The position numbers and the translations under genes were made by a program. The notes beneath the pieces were generated by a model, which had not been told where the DNA came from, made no database searches, and was given only the letters and a program-made list of their open reading frames with translations. A stretch of 25,150 bases of DNA from JABDOU01 sp041609995 (lineage in GTDB: Bacteria > Actinomycetota > Acidimicrobiia > Spongiisociales > SHLN01), in the NCBI GenBank assembly GCA_041609995.1, contig JBFIPU010000035.1:1-25150 (forward strand), given 5' to 3'. Below are positions 1 to 7,855 of this stretch, in pieces. How positions within the stretch are numbered: position 1 is the stretch's first letter; each line of letters begins with the position of its first letter.

Positions 1-717
1 ACGGAAGTACTCCGCCATGGTGAGCGCCGACAGCGCCACGCGGAGACGCACGCCGGGTGGCTCGTCCATCTGACCGAAAACCAGGGCGGCTTTGTCGATC
101 ACGCCCGACTCCTGCATCTCGAGAAACAGGTCGTTGCCCTCACGGGTGCGCTCCCCTACGCCGGCGAAAACGGACACGCCATCGTGCTCGGTGGCGACCC
201 GATGGATCATCTCGGTGATCAACACGGTCTTGCCCACCCCGGCACCACCGAAGAGGCCGATCTTTCCGCCCTTCACGTAGGGCTGAAGGAGGTCGATGAC
301 CTTGATGCCGGTTTCGAACATCTCACGCTGTGGCTCCATCTCCTCGAACGCCGGGGGCGTACGGTGGATGGGCCAGAATTCGGTGAACTGGTCGGCGACC
401 GATGGATCGTCCAGCGGCTGTCCCCACACATTGAAGATGTGGCCCAGCACGGCCGGGCCGACCGGGACCGAAATCGGAGCGCCCGTGTTGCGTGCTTCGG
501 CACCCCTGACCAGGCCCTCGGTGCCTTTCATGGCGATGGCGCGTACCCGGTTCTCCCCCAGGTGCTGAGCCACCTCGGCCACGATCGTGCTCTTCTCTCC
601 CCCCACGTTCAGATCGATTTCGAGCGCATAGGTCAACTCCGGCATGCCGCTACGGGGGAACTCGCAGTCCACCACCGGACCGGTGATCTTCACAACTCTT
701 CCTACGCTCTCAGCCAT
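1..717 (-). CDS. atpD: ATP synthase F1 subunit beta, N-terminal 239 residues (cut by window edge)
   Basis: This is the catalytic beta subunit of the F1Fo ATP synthase, which makes ATP from ADP and phosphate at the inner face of the membrane. I translated it directly: the frame stays open from the start at 717 to the window edge. It begins MAESVGRVVKITGPVVDCEF, the usual beta-barrel opening. The Walker A loop GGAGVGKT lies at residues 157-164, and GERTREGNDL follows near residue 188. The ATG is preceded by AAGGAGATCAGCTG, a good ribosome binding site, and lies 19 bases after the atpG stop. A full beta subunit is about 470 residues, so roughly half is missing. atpC should follow outside the window. 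Confidence 0.98.
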   Translation of the reverse strand, partial: MAESVGRVVKITGPVVDCEFPRSGMPELTYALEIDLNVGGEKSTIVAEVAQHLGENRVRAIAMKGTEGLVRGAEARNTGAPISVPVGPAVLGHIFNVWGQPLDDPSVADQFTEFWPIHRTPPAFEEMEPQREMFETGIKVIDLLQPYVKGGKIGLFGGAGVGKTVLITEMIHRVATEHDGVSVFAGVGERTREGNDLFLEMQESGVIDKAALVFGQMDEPPGVRLRVALSALTMAEYFR

Positions 718-736
718 CAGCTGATCTCCTTGTCTA

Positions 737-1618
737 TTACTTCATCTGCTGGGACAGCGCCTCGGCGCCACCCACGATTTCACTGATCTCAGTGGTGATC
801 TCTGCCTGACGGGCCTGGTTGGCCGTGCGGGTGAGAATCTTGGTCAATTCTTCTGCGTTCTCGGTGGCGGCTTTCATTGCGCGGCGCCGGGCGGCATGTT
901 CGGAGGCCGAGGAGTTGAGGAGGGCACCGAACACGGAAGCCTCCACATAGCGCGGCAACAGGCGCCCCAGGATCACCTCGGGTGACGGCTCATACGAGTA
1001 GGCGGCCGAGGTGGTCACCACCTCGCCCTCTTCGGTTGGGGGCGGCTCCACCGGCATCAAATTGAACTGTGCGACGTCCTGGGTGAGGGCTGACCGGAAC
1101 TCCGTGAAATAGACCAGCAGCGAGCGGATGTGCTCACGGGCGTATTCGTCGAGGAGCGCGTTGGCCACCTGCCGGGCGTCGTTGTACGTGGGCCGGTCGG
1201 TCATGCCCAGATAGGTGCGCTCGATGTCGTAACCCCGGTAACGGAAGTAGCCCTGGGCCTTCTTGCCGACGACGTAGAGCTTGGGGGTCTCGCCCAAGGA
1301 CTCCATGTACCGCTCGGCGGCCCGGATGACATTGGTGTTGTACGCGCCGGCCAGGCCGCGGTCTGACGTGATGACCATCACCCCCAGGCTGCCGACCCGC
1401 TCCTGGCTCAGGAGCATGTGATCGGACGTGCCAGAAGCCGCCGCCACGTTGCGAATCACGTTGCGCAACTGCTCCACGTAGGGAATGGACTTGGCGACCC
1501 GGTCCTGGGCTTTGGCGATCTGACTGGCGGCGATGAGCTCCATGGCACGGGTGATCTTCATCGTCGATTTGACGCTCTTGATACGGCGCCGGATGATCCG
1601 AAGCTCAGCCGAAGCCAT
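737..1618 (-). CDS. atpG: ATP synthase F1 subunit gamma
   Basis: This is the central rotor shaft of the F1 sector, which couples c-ring rotation to catalysis in the beta subunits. The 293-residue length is normal. The N-terminal helix contains RRRIKSVKSTMKITRAMELI and the C-terminal helix contains ENAEELTKILTRTANQARQA followed by ITTEISEIVGGAEAL, both highly conserved in gamma because they form the coiled coil inside the alpha3-beta3 ring. A Pro/Glu-rich stretch near residues 195-210 (PPPTEEGEVV) is a loop insertion typical of longer gammas. The start ATG follows GGAGGTTGACCG. The gene lies three bases downstream of the atpA stop and 19 bases before atpD, within the operon. Confidence 0.98.
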   Translation of the reverse strand: MASAELRIIRRRIKSVKSTMKITRAMELIAASQIAKAQDRVAKSIPYVEQLRNVIRNVAAASGTSDHMLLSQERVGSLGVMVITSDRGLAGAYNTNVIRAAERYMESLGETPKLYVVGKKAQGYFRYRGYDIERTYLGMTDRPTYNDARQVANALLDEYAREHIRSLLVYFTEFRSALTQDVAQFNLMPVEPPPTEEGEVVTTSAAYSYEPSPEVILGRLLPRYVEASVFGALLNSSASEHAARRRAMKAATENAEELTKILTRTANQARQAEITTEISEIVGGAEALSQQMK

Positions 1619-1621
1619 CGG

Positions 1622-3136
1622 TCAACCTCCGGATGTGAAGCCGGCGAGGAACTCTTGGATCACTGCGTCCATCCGCTCTTCATCGGGCAGGCCCTCGGTC
1701 AGGATCTCGTCGAGCAGCCCGGCATGACGGGTGCGAACGTGCTCGAGTAGGCCCGCCTCGGCCGCACGGATCTTGGCCACGGGAATGTCGTCGAAGTTGC
1801 CGTTGGTGACGGCGTAGATCGCCACCACCTGCTCGGCCACGGGTACCGGTGAGTACTGGGGCTGCTTGAGCACCTCGACGATGCGCCGCCCCCGGGCCAG
1901 CTGGGCCTGCGAGGCGGCGTCCAATTCCGAGGCGAACTCGGCGAAGGCCTCCAGCTCCCGGAACTGCGCCAGGTTCACGCGCAACGGGCCGGCCACCGTG
2001 CGCATCGCGTTGATCTGGGCGGCGCCGCCCACGCGGGAGACCGACGTTCCGGCGTCGATGGCCGGGCGCACGCCCGAGTAGAAGAGGTCGTTGTCGAGAT
2101 AGATCTGGCCGTCGGTGATGGAGATCACATTGGTCGGGATGTACGCCGAGACGTCGCCGGCCTTGGTCTCCACGATGGGAAACCCGGTCAGCGACCCCCC
2201 ACCCAGTTCGTCCGAAACCTTGGCACACCTCTCCAGCAGTCGGCTGTGGAGGTAGAAGACATCACCGGGATAGGCCTCGCGGCCGGGGGGGCGGCGCAGC
2301 AGCAGGGAGATCTCGCGGTAGGCGATGGCCTGTTTGGAGAGATCGTCGAAGACGATCAGGGCGTGCTGGCCGTTGTACATCCAGTGTTGGCCGATGGCGG
2401 ATCCGGCGTACGGGGCATACATCTGGAGCGCGGCCGGCGCCGAGGCCGGGGCGTTGACCACCACGGTGTACTCCATGGCACCGTCGCGGTCGAGCGCATC
2501 GACGACCTCGGCAACGGTGGAGGCCTTCTGACCGATCGCCACGTAGATACAGTTGACGCCCTGGCCCTTCTGGTTGAGGATCGTATCGACTGCGATCGCC
2601 GTCTTTCCGGTCTGGCGGTCGCCGATGATCAGCTCACGCTGGCCGCGGCCGATGGGAATCATGGAGTCGATGGCCTTGATACCCGTCTGAAGCGGCTCGT
2701 GAACCGGCTTTCGCTCCACGACCGACGGCGCCTGGGTCTCGAGTAGACGGCTCTGGGTGGCGTTGATGGGTCCTTTGCCATCAATCGGGTTCCCGAGCGG
2801 ATCGATGACCCGGCCGAGCATGGCATCGCCGACGGGCACCGACAACACCCGCCCGGTCTGCTTGACCGGATCGCCTTCTTCCACGTGATTCGATTCGCCC
2901 ATGAGGACGGCGCCGATGGAGTCTTCGTCGAGGTTGAGGGCGACACCCAGCAACCCGCCCGGGAATTCCAAGAGCTCCGAAGACATGACGTTCGGCAGCC
3001 CCGACACGGTGGCCACGCCATCGGCGATGGTCACGACGTGGCCGACGGTTTCGGCCTCGAGCGACGGCTTCCAGTCTTCGAGATTCGCCCGCAGGGCGGC
3101 GGTGATATCTTGTGGGTTGATGGTCAGTTCTGACAT
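1622..3136 (-). CDS. atpA: ATP synthase F1 subunit alpha
   Basis: This non-catalytic nucleotide-binding subunit alternates with beta in the F1 head. It has 504 residues, the normal length. The Walker A loop GDRQTGKT lies at residues 172-179. Family signatures LLLRRPPGREAYPGDVFYLH and RPAIDAGTSVSRVGGAAQ are present, and the latter marks the alpha rather than beta paralogue. The C-terminal helical domain is intact and ends in EFLAGFTSGG. The start ATG is preceded by AGGAGAGATCA, a clear ribosome binding site, and starts nine bases after the atpH stop. No truncation or frameshift is visible. Confidence 0.99.
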   Translation of the reverse strand: MSELTINPQDITAALRANLEDWKPSLEAETVGHVVTIADGVATVSGLPNVMSSELLEFPGGLLGVALNLDEDSIGAVLMGESNHVEEGDPVKQTGRVLSVPVGDAMLGRVIDPLGNPIDGKGPINATQSRLLETQAPSVVERKPVHEPLQTGIKAIDSMIPIGRGQRELIIGDRQTGKTAIAVDTILNQKGQGVNCIYVAIGQKASTVAEVVDALDRDGAMEYTVVVNAPASAPAALQMYAPYAGSAIGQHWMYNGQHALIVFDDLSKQAIAYREISLLLRRPPGREAYPGDVFYLHSRLLERCAKVSDELGGGSLTGFPIVETKAGDVSAYIPTNVISITDGQIYLDNDLFYSGVRPAIDAGTSVSRVGGAAQINAMRTVAGPLRVNLAQFRELEAFAEFASELDAASQAQLARGRRIVEVLKQPQYSPVPVAEQVVAIYAVTNGNFDDIPVAKIRAAEAGLLEHVRTRHAGLLDEILTEGLPDEERMDAVIQEFLAGFTSGG

Positions 3137-3145
3137 TGATCTCTC

Positions 3146-3673
3146 CTAGACCTTCTGCACGTCTTCGCGAAGCTTGCGCAGACGGGTGAGCACCGACCCG
3201 TCATACACCGTGTCTCCGACTCGGGCCACGACCCCGCCGATCAAGTCGGGGTCGACCACCACTTTCGCCTCGATCGGCTTGCCGGTGACCTCGCTCAGTT
3301 TCTCTTCCAGGCGGCGAACGGTGTCCGGGTCCATCTCGAAGGCACTGTGGACCTCGGCCACGACTCTGTCGCGAGTGGCGGCTGCGATCTCCGCCACCCG
3401 GTCGGCGATCTCAGGGAGATCGTTGATGTGGCGGGCAGCGGCCACCATCTGAATGAAGCTCGTCGTAACCCTGTGCGCCCGGTCGCCGAGCAGGTCGTTG
3501 ATGATCGCCTGTTTGCGTTCAAACGGCAGGAGGGCGTTGTTGAGGTTCGAGCGGAGCTCGTCGGAGGTCTCAAAGACCTGACCGAGTCGGAAGAGCTCGT
3601 CGGCGACCTGGTCGCCCACTCCCTCGCCCCGGGCCATTTCCAGGGCCGCCTTGGCGTAACCGTCGATGACCAC
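3146..3673 (-). CDS. atpH: ATP synthase F1 subunit delta (OSCP-like)
   Basis: This stator subunit joins the top of the F1 head to the b-subunit stalk. It has 175 residues, normal for a stand-alone delta. It begins with the family's YAKAALEMA helix, and its C-terminal domain includes EKLSEVTGKPIEAKVVVDPD followed by LIGGVVARVGDTVYDGSV, a strong delta signature. The start is GTG, directly abutting the atpF stop (TAA then GTG with no spacer), so translation is probably coupled to atpF; GGAGGAGTG lies upstream inside the end of atpF. In mycobacteria, b and delta sequences are fused in one protein, but here delta is separate. Confidence 0.96.
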   Translation of the reverse strand: MVIDGYAKAALEMARGEGVGDQVADELFRLGQVFETSDELRSNLNNALLPFERKQAIINDLLGDRAHRVTTSFIQMVAAARHINDLPEIADRVAEIAAATRDRVVAEVHSAFEMDPDTVRRLEEKLSEVTGKPIEAKVVVDPDLIGGVVARVGDTVYDGSVLTRLRKLREDVQKV

Positions 3674-4219
3674 TTAGTTGTTCACTCCTCCGAGCTCGTT
3701 GAGGTACTGCTCGACCAGTGCCTGCTGGGCATTGCGGTCAACCGTGCCTCCGACGACTTTTTGCGCCATCGCCACCGAAAGACTGGCGACCTCGTCTCGC
3801 ATGCCGGCCAGCGCCGATGCCTTCTCGGCCTCGATGTCGGCCCGGGCCTTCGAGGCGACGGCCGCCGCTTCGTCCTGGGCGCGGGCGATGATGTCGGCTT
3901 TCATCGTTTCGGCCTGGTGACGGGCGTCCTCCACGATCTGAGCTGCCTCTGCCTTGGCCGACGCGATCTGCGCTTCGTAGTCGGAGCGCATCTGCTCGGC
4001 TTCTTGCTTGATGTTCTCTGCCTCCTCGATCTTTCCGACGATGGCCTCCTGGCGGGCGTCGAGGGCTTTTTGGATGTGCGGGAGCCCAAAGCGCCAGACG
4101 AGCAGCCCGACGATCGCAAACGCGATGATGCCGGCGATCAGCTCCGACGTGGCGGGCAGGATCAGATCGGTGCCTGATGGCTCCTCGGCAACCGCAACCA
4201 GTTGTTGTGCCAAAGCCAT
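3674..4219 (-). CDS. atpF: ATP synthase Fo subunit b
   Basis: This is the peripheral-stalk subunit, with one membrane helix anchoring a long cytoplasmic coiled coil that holds delta and alpha still. From the ATG at 4219 it has 181 residues. A single hydrophobic segment (ELIAGIIAFAIVGLLVWRFG) near residues 27-46 is followed by about 120 residues of charged, Ala/Glu/Lys-rich coiled coil starting HIQKALDARQEAIVGKIEEA. An in-frame TTG at 4237 would overlap atpE and add six residues; I prefer the ATG, which lies four bases after the atpE stop. The stop abuts the GTG of atpH. Confidence 0.95.
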   Translation of the reverse strand: MALAQQLVAVAEEPSGTDLILPATSELIAGIIAFAIVGLLVWRFGLPHIQKALDARQEAIVGKIEEAENIKQEAEQMRSDYEAQIASAKAEAAQIVEDARHQAETMKADIIARAQDEAAAVASKARADIEAEKASALAGMRDEVASLSVAMAQKVVGGTVDRNAQQALVEQYLNELGGVNN

Positions 4220-4223
4220 GGCT

Positions 4224-4448
4224 CTAGCCGCCTGCAATGAAGAAGAGCACGAATCCGATCAGCGCCAGCGCCTCGGTGAACGCAATGCCGAGGAACATGG
4301 TGGTCCGGACCATGCCGGCCGCCTCCGGTTGACGGGCCATTGCCTGCACTGCGTTCCCGGCCAGGATGCCGATTCCGACACCCGGTCCGATGGCAGCAAG
4401 GCCGTAGCCGATCAGAGCCAGCGGGCCTGAAATATCGCCTTCCAACAT
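4224..4448 (-). CDS. atpE: ATP synthase Fo subunit c (rotor ring proteolipid)
   Basis: This 74-residue hairpin of two membrane helices forms the rotating c-ring. Helix 1 contains the Gly-rich IGPGVGIGILAGNAVQAMAR, the polar loop is RQPEAA, and helix 2 carries the ion-binding carboxylate Glu59 in FTEALALIGFVLFF. Where sodium-type rings have Gln in GPGVGQ, this one has Ile, and it lacks the ES pair in helix 2, so proton coupling is inferred. The frame extends upstream to 4505, but the ATG at 4448 has AAGGA five bases ahead and gives the family length, so I chose it. It lies between atpB and atpF. Confidence 0.97.
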   Translation of the reverse strand: MLEGDISGPLALIGYGLAAIGPGVGIGILAGNAVQAMARQPEAAGMVRTTMFLGIAFTEALALIGFVLFFIAGG

Positions 4449-4464
4449 TTCTTTCCTTCTCTCC

Positions 4465-5277
4465 TTAGTGCTCGGGGTGCAGTGACGAATCGATGTACAC
4501 CGCACTCAACAAGGTGAATATGTACGCCTGCAGGAACGCCACCACCATCTCAAAGAGGAAGATGGCGATGCCCAGCAAGAACCAGAGGATGCCCCACAGG
4601 GGGTTGAAGGTGAACTCGAACGGCTCCACAAGCAGGTAGGTGAAGCCGGTCACCAGCAACAGCGAGAGCATCACGTGGCCGGCCACCAGGTTGGCAAAGA
4701 GCCGGACCGCCAGCGTCAGCGGGCGAATGAGAAAAATAGAGAAGAACTCGATGAGGCCGACGACGGGGCGCAGCGCCAGGGGTACCGATTTGGGCCAGAC
4801 AATACCGGTCAGGTAGTGGAACCCGTTCTTGCGGAAACCCACAAATACGAAGATGACGTAGGTCAGCACCGCCAACATGGCGGGGATCGCCATGCGCGAC
4901 GTGATCGGATAGTTCACGAACGGTGTGATCTCGAAGAAGTTGCCGACCAGGATGAATAAGAAGATCGACAGCAGGTATGGCAGGTACTTGGCTCCCTCCG
5001 GCCCGATGATGTCGCGAGCGATGCCGTCGCGCACAAATCCGACCAGCTCCTCGACGATGAGCTGGAACTTGCCGGGCACCGCGCTGGCCTTGCGGAGCCC
5101 AAAATAGAGGATGGCCCATACCACGAGAACAGCGAGAAAGAAATACAGGATCTGGCGGGTGACCTCGAAGTCGCCGATGGTGAATACGGTCGGAAGCTCG
5201 AACAGCTCGTTCACCGTCGGGGGCTTGCACACCACGTCGGTGGCGGTGCTGCATTCAAATGCGACTAATTCGCCCAA
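4465..5277 (-). CDS. atpB: ATP synthase Fo subunit a
   Basis: This multi-pass stator subunit provides the proton half-channels against the c-ring. It has 270 residues with several hydrophobic helices. The segment RPLTLAVRLFANLVAGHVML carries the essential Arg (in AVRLFAN) that faces the c-subunit carboxylate, and the last helices contain FLQAYIFTLLSAVYI, a standard C-terminal signature. The only good start is TTG at 5277, preceded by AAAGGGAACTCGA; the next in-frame Met falls inside the membrane domain. This start overlaps the end of the upstream atpI-like gene by 13 bases, indicating coupling. The short N-terminal region contains two cysteines (FECSTATDVVCK), not normally conserved. Confidence 0.96.
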   Translation of the reverse strand: MGELVAFECSTATDVVCKPPTVNELFELPTVFTIGDFEVTRQILYFFLAVLVVWAILYFGLRKASAVPGKFQLIVEELVGFVRDGIARDIIGPEGAKYLPYLLSIFLFILVGNFFEITPFVNYPITSRMAIPAMLAVLTYVIFVFVGFRKNGFHYLTGIVWPKSVPLALRPVVGLIEFFSIFLIRPLTLAVRLFANLVAGHVMLSLLLVTGFTYLLVEPFEFTFNPLWGILWFLLGIAIFLFEMVVAFLQAYIFTLLSAVYIDSSLHPEH

Positions 5278-5705
5278 TCGAGTTCCCTTTCACGTCCGGA
5301 GGCCACTGCCCAGGCCTCAAATCCCAGCAGCGCCAGATGACAACCGACCGCCGCTATCGCCAGCGCCACCCGGTCGAGGTCTACGACCTGGCTGATCCCG
5401 AGGATGACTGCCGTCAGCAGGCCCAGCCGGAGGAAGAAACCGAAGAGCGCTGCCGCATGATAGAGCGCCAGCGAGATCTTTGCGGCGAATGCCAGGAGCA
5501 GACCCGCCAACCAGAAATTGGCTACGACCGCCACCACTCCGACGGCCGCCGCCGCCGCCCCTTCGGGTCCCCGCACCAGAAACAGGCCGGCGATGATGAG
5601 ACCGGCGATCCACCATGCCCGCTTGAGCAGGTGACCGGTGAGGATCAACTCCACCGGAGGGCCGTTCAGGCGTGTGGCCACCGTTTGGGTCGCGTCTTGT
5701 TCCAC
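5265..5705 (-). CDS. AtpI-like membrane protein (ATP synthase subunit I family)
   Basis: This is a predicted four-helix membrane protein of up to 146 residues, just upstream of atpB. Hydrophobic segments start near residues 29 (RAWWIAGLIIAGLFL), 50 (AAAAAVGVVAVVANFWLAGL), 83 (HAAALFGFFLRLGLLTAVIL) and 113 (LAIAAVGCHLALLGFEAW). Position and topology match ATP synthase subunit I proteins, thought to help assemble the c-ring; the sequence itself is poorly conserved, so family assignment rests partly on context. The start is uncertain: GTG at 5705 overlaps the preceding gene by 40 bases, and GTG codons at 5681 and 5654 are alternatives; the last lies just after the upstream stop. No Met start exists near the N-terminus. 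Confidence 0.75.
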   Translation of the reverse strand: MEQDATQTVATRLNGPPVELILTGHLLKRAWWIAGLIIAGLFLVRGPEGAAAAAVGVVAVVANFWLAGLLLAFAAKISLALYHAAALFGFFLRLGLLTAVILGISQVVDLDRVALAIAAVGCHLALLGFEAWAVASGRERELDWAN

Positions 5706-5890
5706 TCTTCCTCTGCTTCCTCGGCCACCTTATACAGCTTGTAGAAGCCGGCCACGGATCCGACAACGATCCCGATCACCACGCCGATCGGCGAGCTGGC
5801 GAACAGCCAGTCTGCCCCCAATCCCAACAGCATTCCGGCCAGCACCGAGCCGACGAAATCAAAACCATTGGCGCTTGTGATTTCTTTCAC
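5666..5890 (-). CDS. AtpZ-like small membrane protein (ATPase_gene1 family)
   Basis: This 74-residue protein has two hydrophobic helices and a charged C-terminal tail. The pattern GSVLAGMLLGLGADWLFASS followed by PIGVVIGIVVGSVAGFYKLY has the Gly-every-fourth-residue packing and the D-x6-P spacing typical of AtpZ/ATPase_gene1 proteins, which accompany atpI at the head of bacterial ATP synthase operons and have been linked to ion transport or Fo assembly. The start is GTG at 5890 with only a weak upstream purine stretch (GAGAG). It is the first gene after glyA, 45 bases downstream of the glyA stop. Confidence 0.8.
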   Translation of the reverse strand: MKEITSANGFDFVGSVLAGMLLGLGADWLFASSPIGVVIGIVVGSVAGFYKLYKVAEEAEEEWNKTRPKRWPHA

Positions 5891-5935
5891 AATCTACTCT
5901 CGCATAACCCGAGCCCGCAACCGATTATTCCCCAT

Positions 5936-7207
5936 TCACACATGACCGGCGAATCCGGCCGGGTACGGCGGGAATTCGGACATCAAACGGGACGTGGCGT
6001 CGCGGACCTCGTCGTGAACGGACTCGTCGTCGATGCTGCGCAACGTGCGGTCGATCAGGTCGGCAATGATCGCCATCTGGGGTTCCTTCATCCCGGCCGA
6101 AGTGACCGACGGGGTGCCCAGCCGCAGCCCGCTGGTGATCCACGGTTTGCGAGGGTCGTTGGGGATGGCGTTTCGGTTGACAGTGATGCCGACCGCATCC
6201 AGCGTGGACGCCGCCAGTTTCCCGGTCAGCTCCTCGTCCACCGACCGGGTGTCGATCAGCATCAGGTGGTTGTCCGTTCCCCCTGACACGAGGCGGAGCC
6301 CGGCGCCCATCAGCCCTTCGGCGAGGGCAGAGGCGTTGGCGAGGATCTGCCGGGCGTACTCCTGGTATTCGGGCTGGGCGCAGAGGTGGAAACACACCGC
6401 CTTGCCGGCGATCTGGCTGAAGATGGCACCGCCCTGGATTCCGGGGAACACCGCTTTGTCGATGAGTCCCCCGAACTCGGCCTTGCCCATGATCAGCCCG
6501 CCGCGGGGACCCCGGAGCGCCTTGTGGGTCGTGCAGGTCACGATGTCGGCGTACTCGGCGGGGTTGGGCATCGCTTTGCCGGCCACCAGCCCGATGAAGT
6601 GGGCGGCGTCGACCATCATGATGGCGCCCACCTCGTCGGCGATCGAACGGAAGCCTTCGTAGTCGAGGTGGCGGGAATAGGACGAGTAGCCGACCACGAT
6701 CATCTTCGGCCGGTGCTCGAATGCCAGACGCTCCACCTGATCCATGTCGATGCGCTCGGTCTCGGGATGGAGCGAGTAGCCCAAGAACTTGTAGTCGATC
6801 CCTGAGAAATTGACGTGTGAGCCGTGGGTCAGGTGACCGCCGTGATCGAGAGACATGCCCAGCACCGTGTCGCCGTGCTCCAGCAGTGCGGTATAGACGC
6901 CCATGTTGGCAGTCGAGCCCGAATGGGGTTGGACGTTGGCCCATTCGACATCGAAGAGCTCCTTGGCTCGATCGATCGCCAACTGCTCGACTTCGTCGGT
7001 CACCGCACAGCCCTCGTAGTAGCGCTTGAAGGGGTAACCCTCGGCGTACTTGTTGGTGAACACCGATCCGGACGCCTCCATGACCGAGATGGGTGCATAG
7101 TTCTCCGATGCGATCAACTGAATCCCGCTCTGCTGGCGGCTCAATTCGGCAGCAATCAGCTCGGCCACGGTGGGGTCGACGACGTTGATCGGATCTGTCA
7201 TTTGCAT
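5936..7207 (-). CDS. glyA: Serine hydroxymethyltransferase
   Basis: This PLP enzyme interconverts serine plus tetrahydrofolate with glycine plus 5,10-methylene-tetrahydrofolate, the main cellular one-carbon source. It has 423 residues, full length. It opens with the family block IQLIASENYAPISVMEASGS, followed by TNKYAEGYPFKRYYEG. The PLP lysine is Lys229 in CTTHKALRGPRGG, preceded by MMVDAAHFIGLVAG. The ATG at 7207 is preceded by GCGAGGTTTCCC; a second ATG two codons later is a possible start. It sits between tsaC and the ATP synthase genes, where M. tuberculosis has rfe/wecA. It follows the tsaC stop by 38 bases, so it probably shares the transcript. Confidence 0.98.
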   Translation of the reverse strand: MQMTDPINVVDPTVAELIAAELSRQQSGIQLIASENYAPISVMEASGSVFTNKYAEGYPFKRYYEGCAVTDEVEQLAIDRAKELFDVEWANVQPHSGSTANMGVYTALLEHGDTVLGMSLDHGGHLTHGSHVNFSGIDYKFLGYSLHPETERIDMDQVERLAFEHRPKMIVVGYSSYSRHLDYEGFRSIADEVGAIMMVDAAHFIGLVAGKAMPNPAEYADIVTCTTHKALRGPRGGLIMGKAEFGGLIDKAVFPGIQGGAIFSQIAGKAVCFHLCAQPEYQEYARQILANASALAEGLMGAGLRLVSGGTDNHLMLIDTRSVDEELTGKLAASTLDAVGITVNRNAIPNDPRKPWITSGLRLGTPSVTSAGMKEPQMAIIADLIDRTLRSIDDESVHDEVRDATSRLMSEFPPYPAGFAGHV

Positions 7208-7245
7208 GGGAAACCTCGCCGGGGCCGATGGGAGCGTGAGTGTAA

Positions 7246-7803
7246 TTAGATGCTGATTGGTCCTGCTCGCAGCACGACCGGGAGGACACCGGTCAAGTCG
7301 ACGACCGTCGACGATTCCCCCGCCCCCGCAGCTCCCGGCAAGTAGAAGGCCACCTCATCTCCGAACATCGCCTCGGCCTTTTCGCTGTCGACGGCGGGCG
7401 CCTCACCCGTGCGGTTGGCGGACGTCACCAACAAGGGTCCGGCATCGGCCAACAGTTGAAGGGTCACCTGGTGCTTGGGCATTCGCACCCCGACGGTGCG
7501 GTTGGCCCGATTGCCGACGTGGGCCGGCACTCCGTCGGCCCGCGGGAGTATGAGGGTGAGCGGGCCGGGCCAATGTTCCTCCGCCAGCGCCCGGCCTATC
7601 GAATTGAACTCCACCATTTTCTGGGCTTGTTCGATGCTGCCGACGAGGACGGCGATGGGCCGGTCGGCGGGGCGTCCCTTGACCTCGAACAGGTGCTCGA
7701 GCGCCGCTTCGGAGTAGGCATTCACCGCCAGGCCATACACAGTGTCCGTCGGGACCCCGACCACGGCGTCTTGTGTGAGCGCGACCAGCGCTTGCCTAAT
7801 CAT
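7246..7803 (-). CDS. tsaC: L-threonylcarbamoyladenylate synthase (TsaC/Sua5 family, short form)
   Basis: This enzyme uses threonine, bicarbonate and ATP to make threonylcarbamoyl-AMP, the first step of the t6A modification at position 37 of ANN-decoding tRNAs. It has 185 residues, one YrdC domain without the extra Sua5 C-terminal domain. VPTDTVYGL lies at residues 17-25, KGRPADRPI at 42-50, and LLVTSANRTGEAPA is the substrate-binding loop. The frame is open nine codons further upstream, but ATG at 7803 has GGAGG four bases before it, which settles the start. It lies 52 bases after prmC, in the conserved prfA-prmC-tsaC order seen in many bacteria. Confidence 0.96.
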   Translation of the reverse strand: MIRQALVALTQDAVVGVPTDTVYGLAVNAYSEAALEHLFEVKGRPADRPIAVLVGSIEQAQKMVEFNSIGRALAEEHWPGPLTLILPRADGVPAHVGNRANRTVGVRMPKHQVTLQLLADAGPLLVTSANRTGEAPAVDSEKAEAMFGDEVAFYLPGAAGAGESSTVVDLTGVLPVVLRAGPISI

Positions 7804-7855
7804 CGGACCTCCAGGCAGCCGCCCAACCACTCACCAGCACCAACACCTGTTTCAA

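Noticed and set aside
5925..7289. A 454-residue minus-strand frame overlapping glyA in another phase.
   Set aside because: It is rich in Arg, Gly and Pro without domains; glyA in the correct frame accounts for the sequence.
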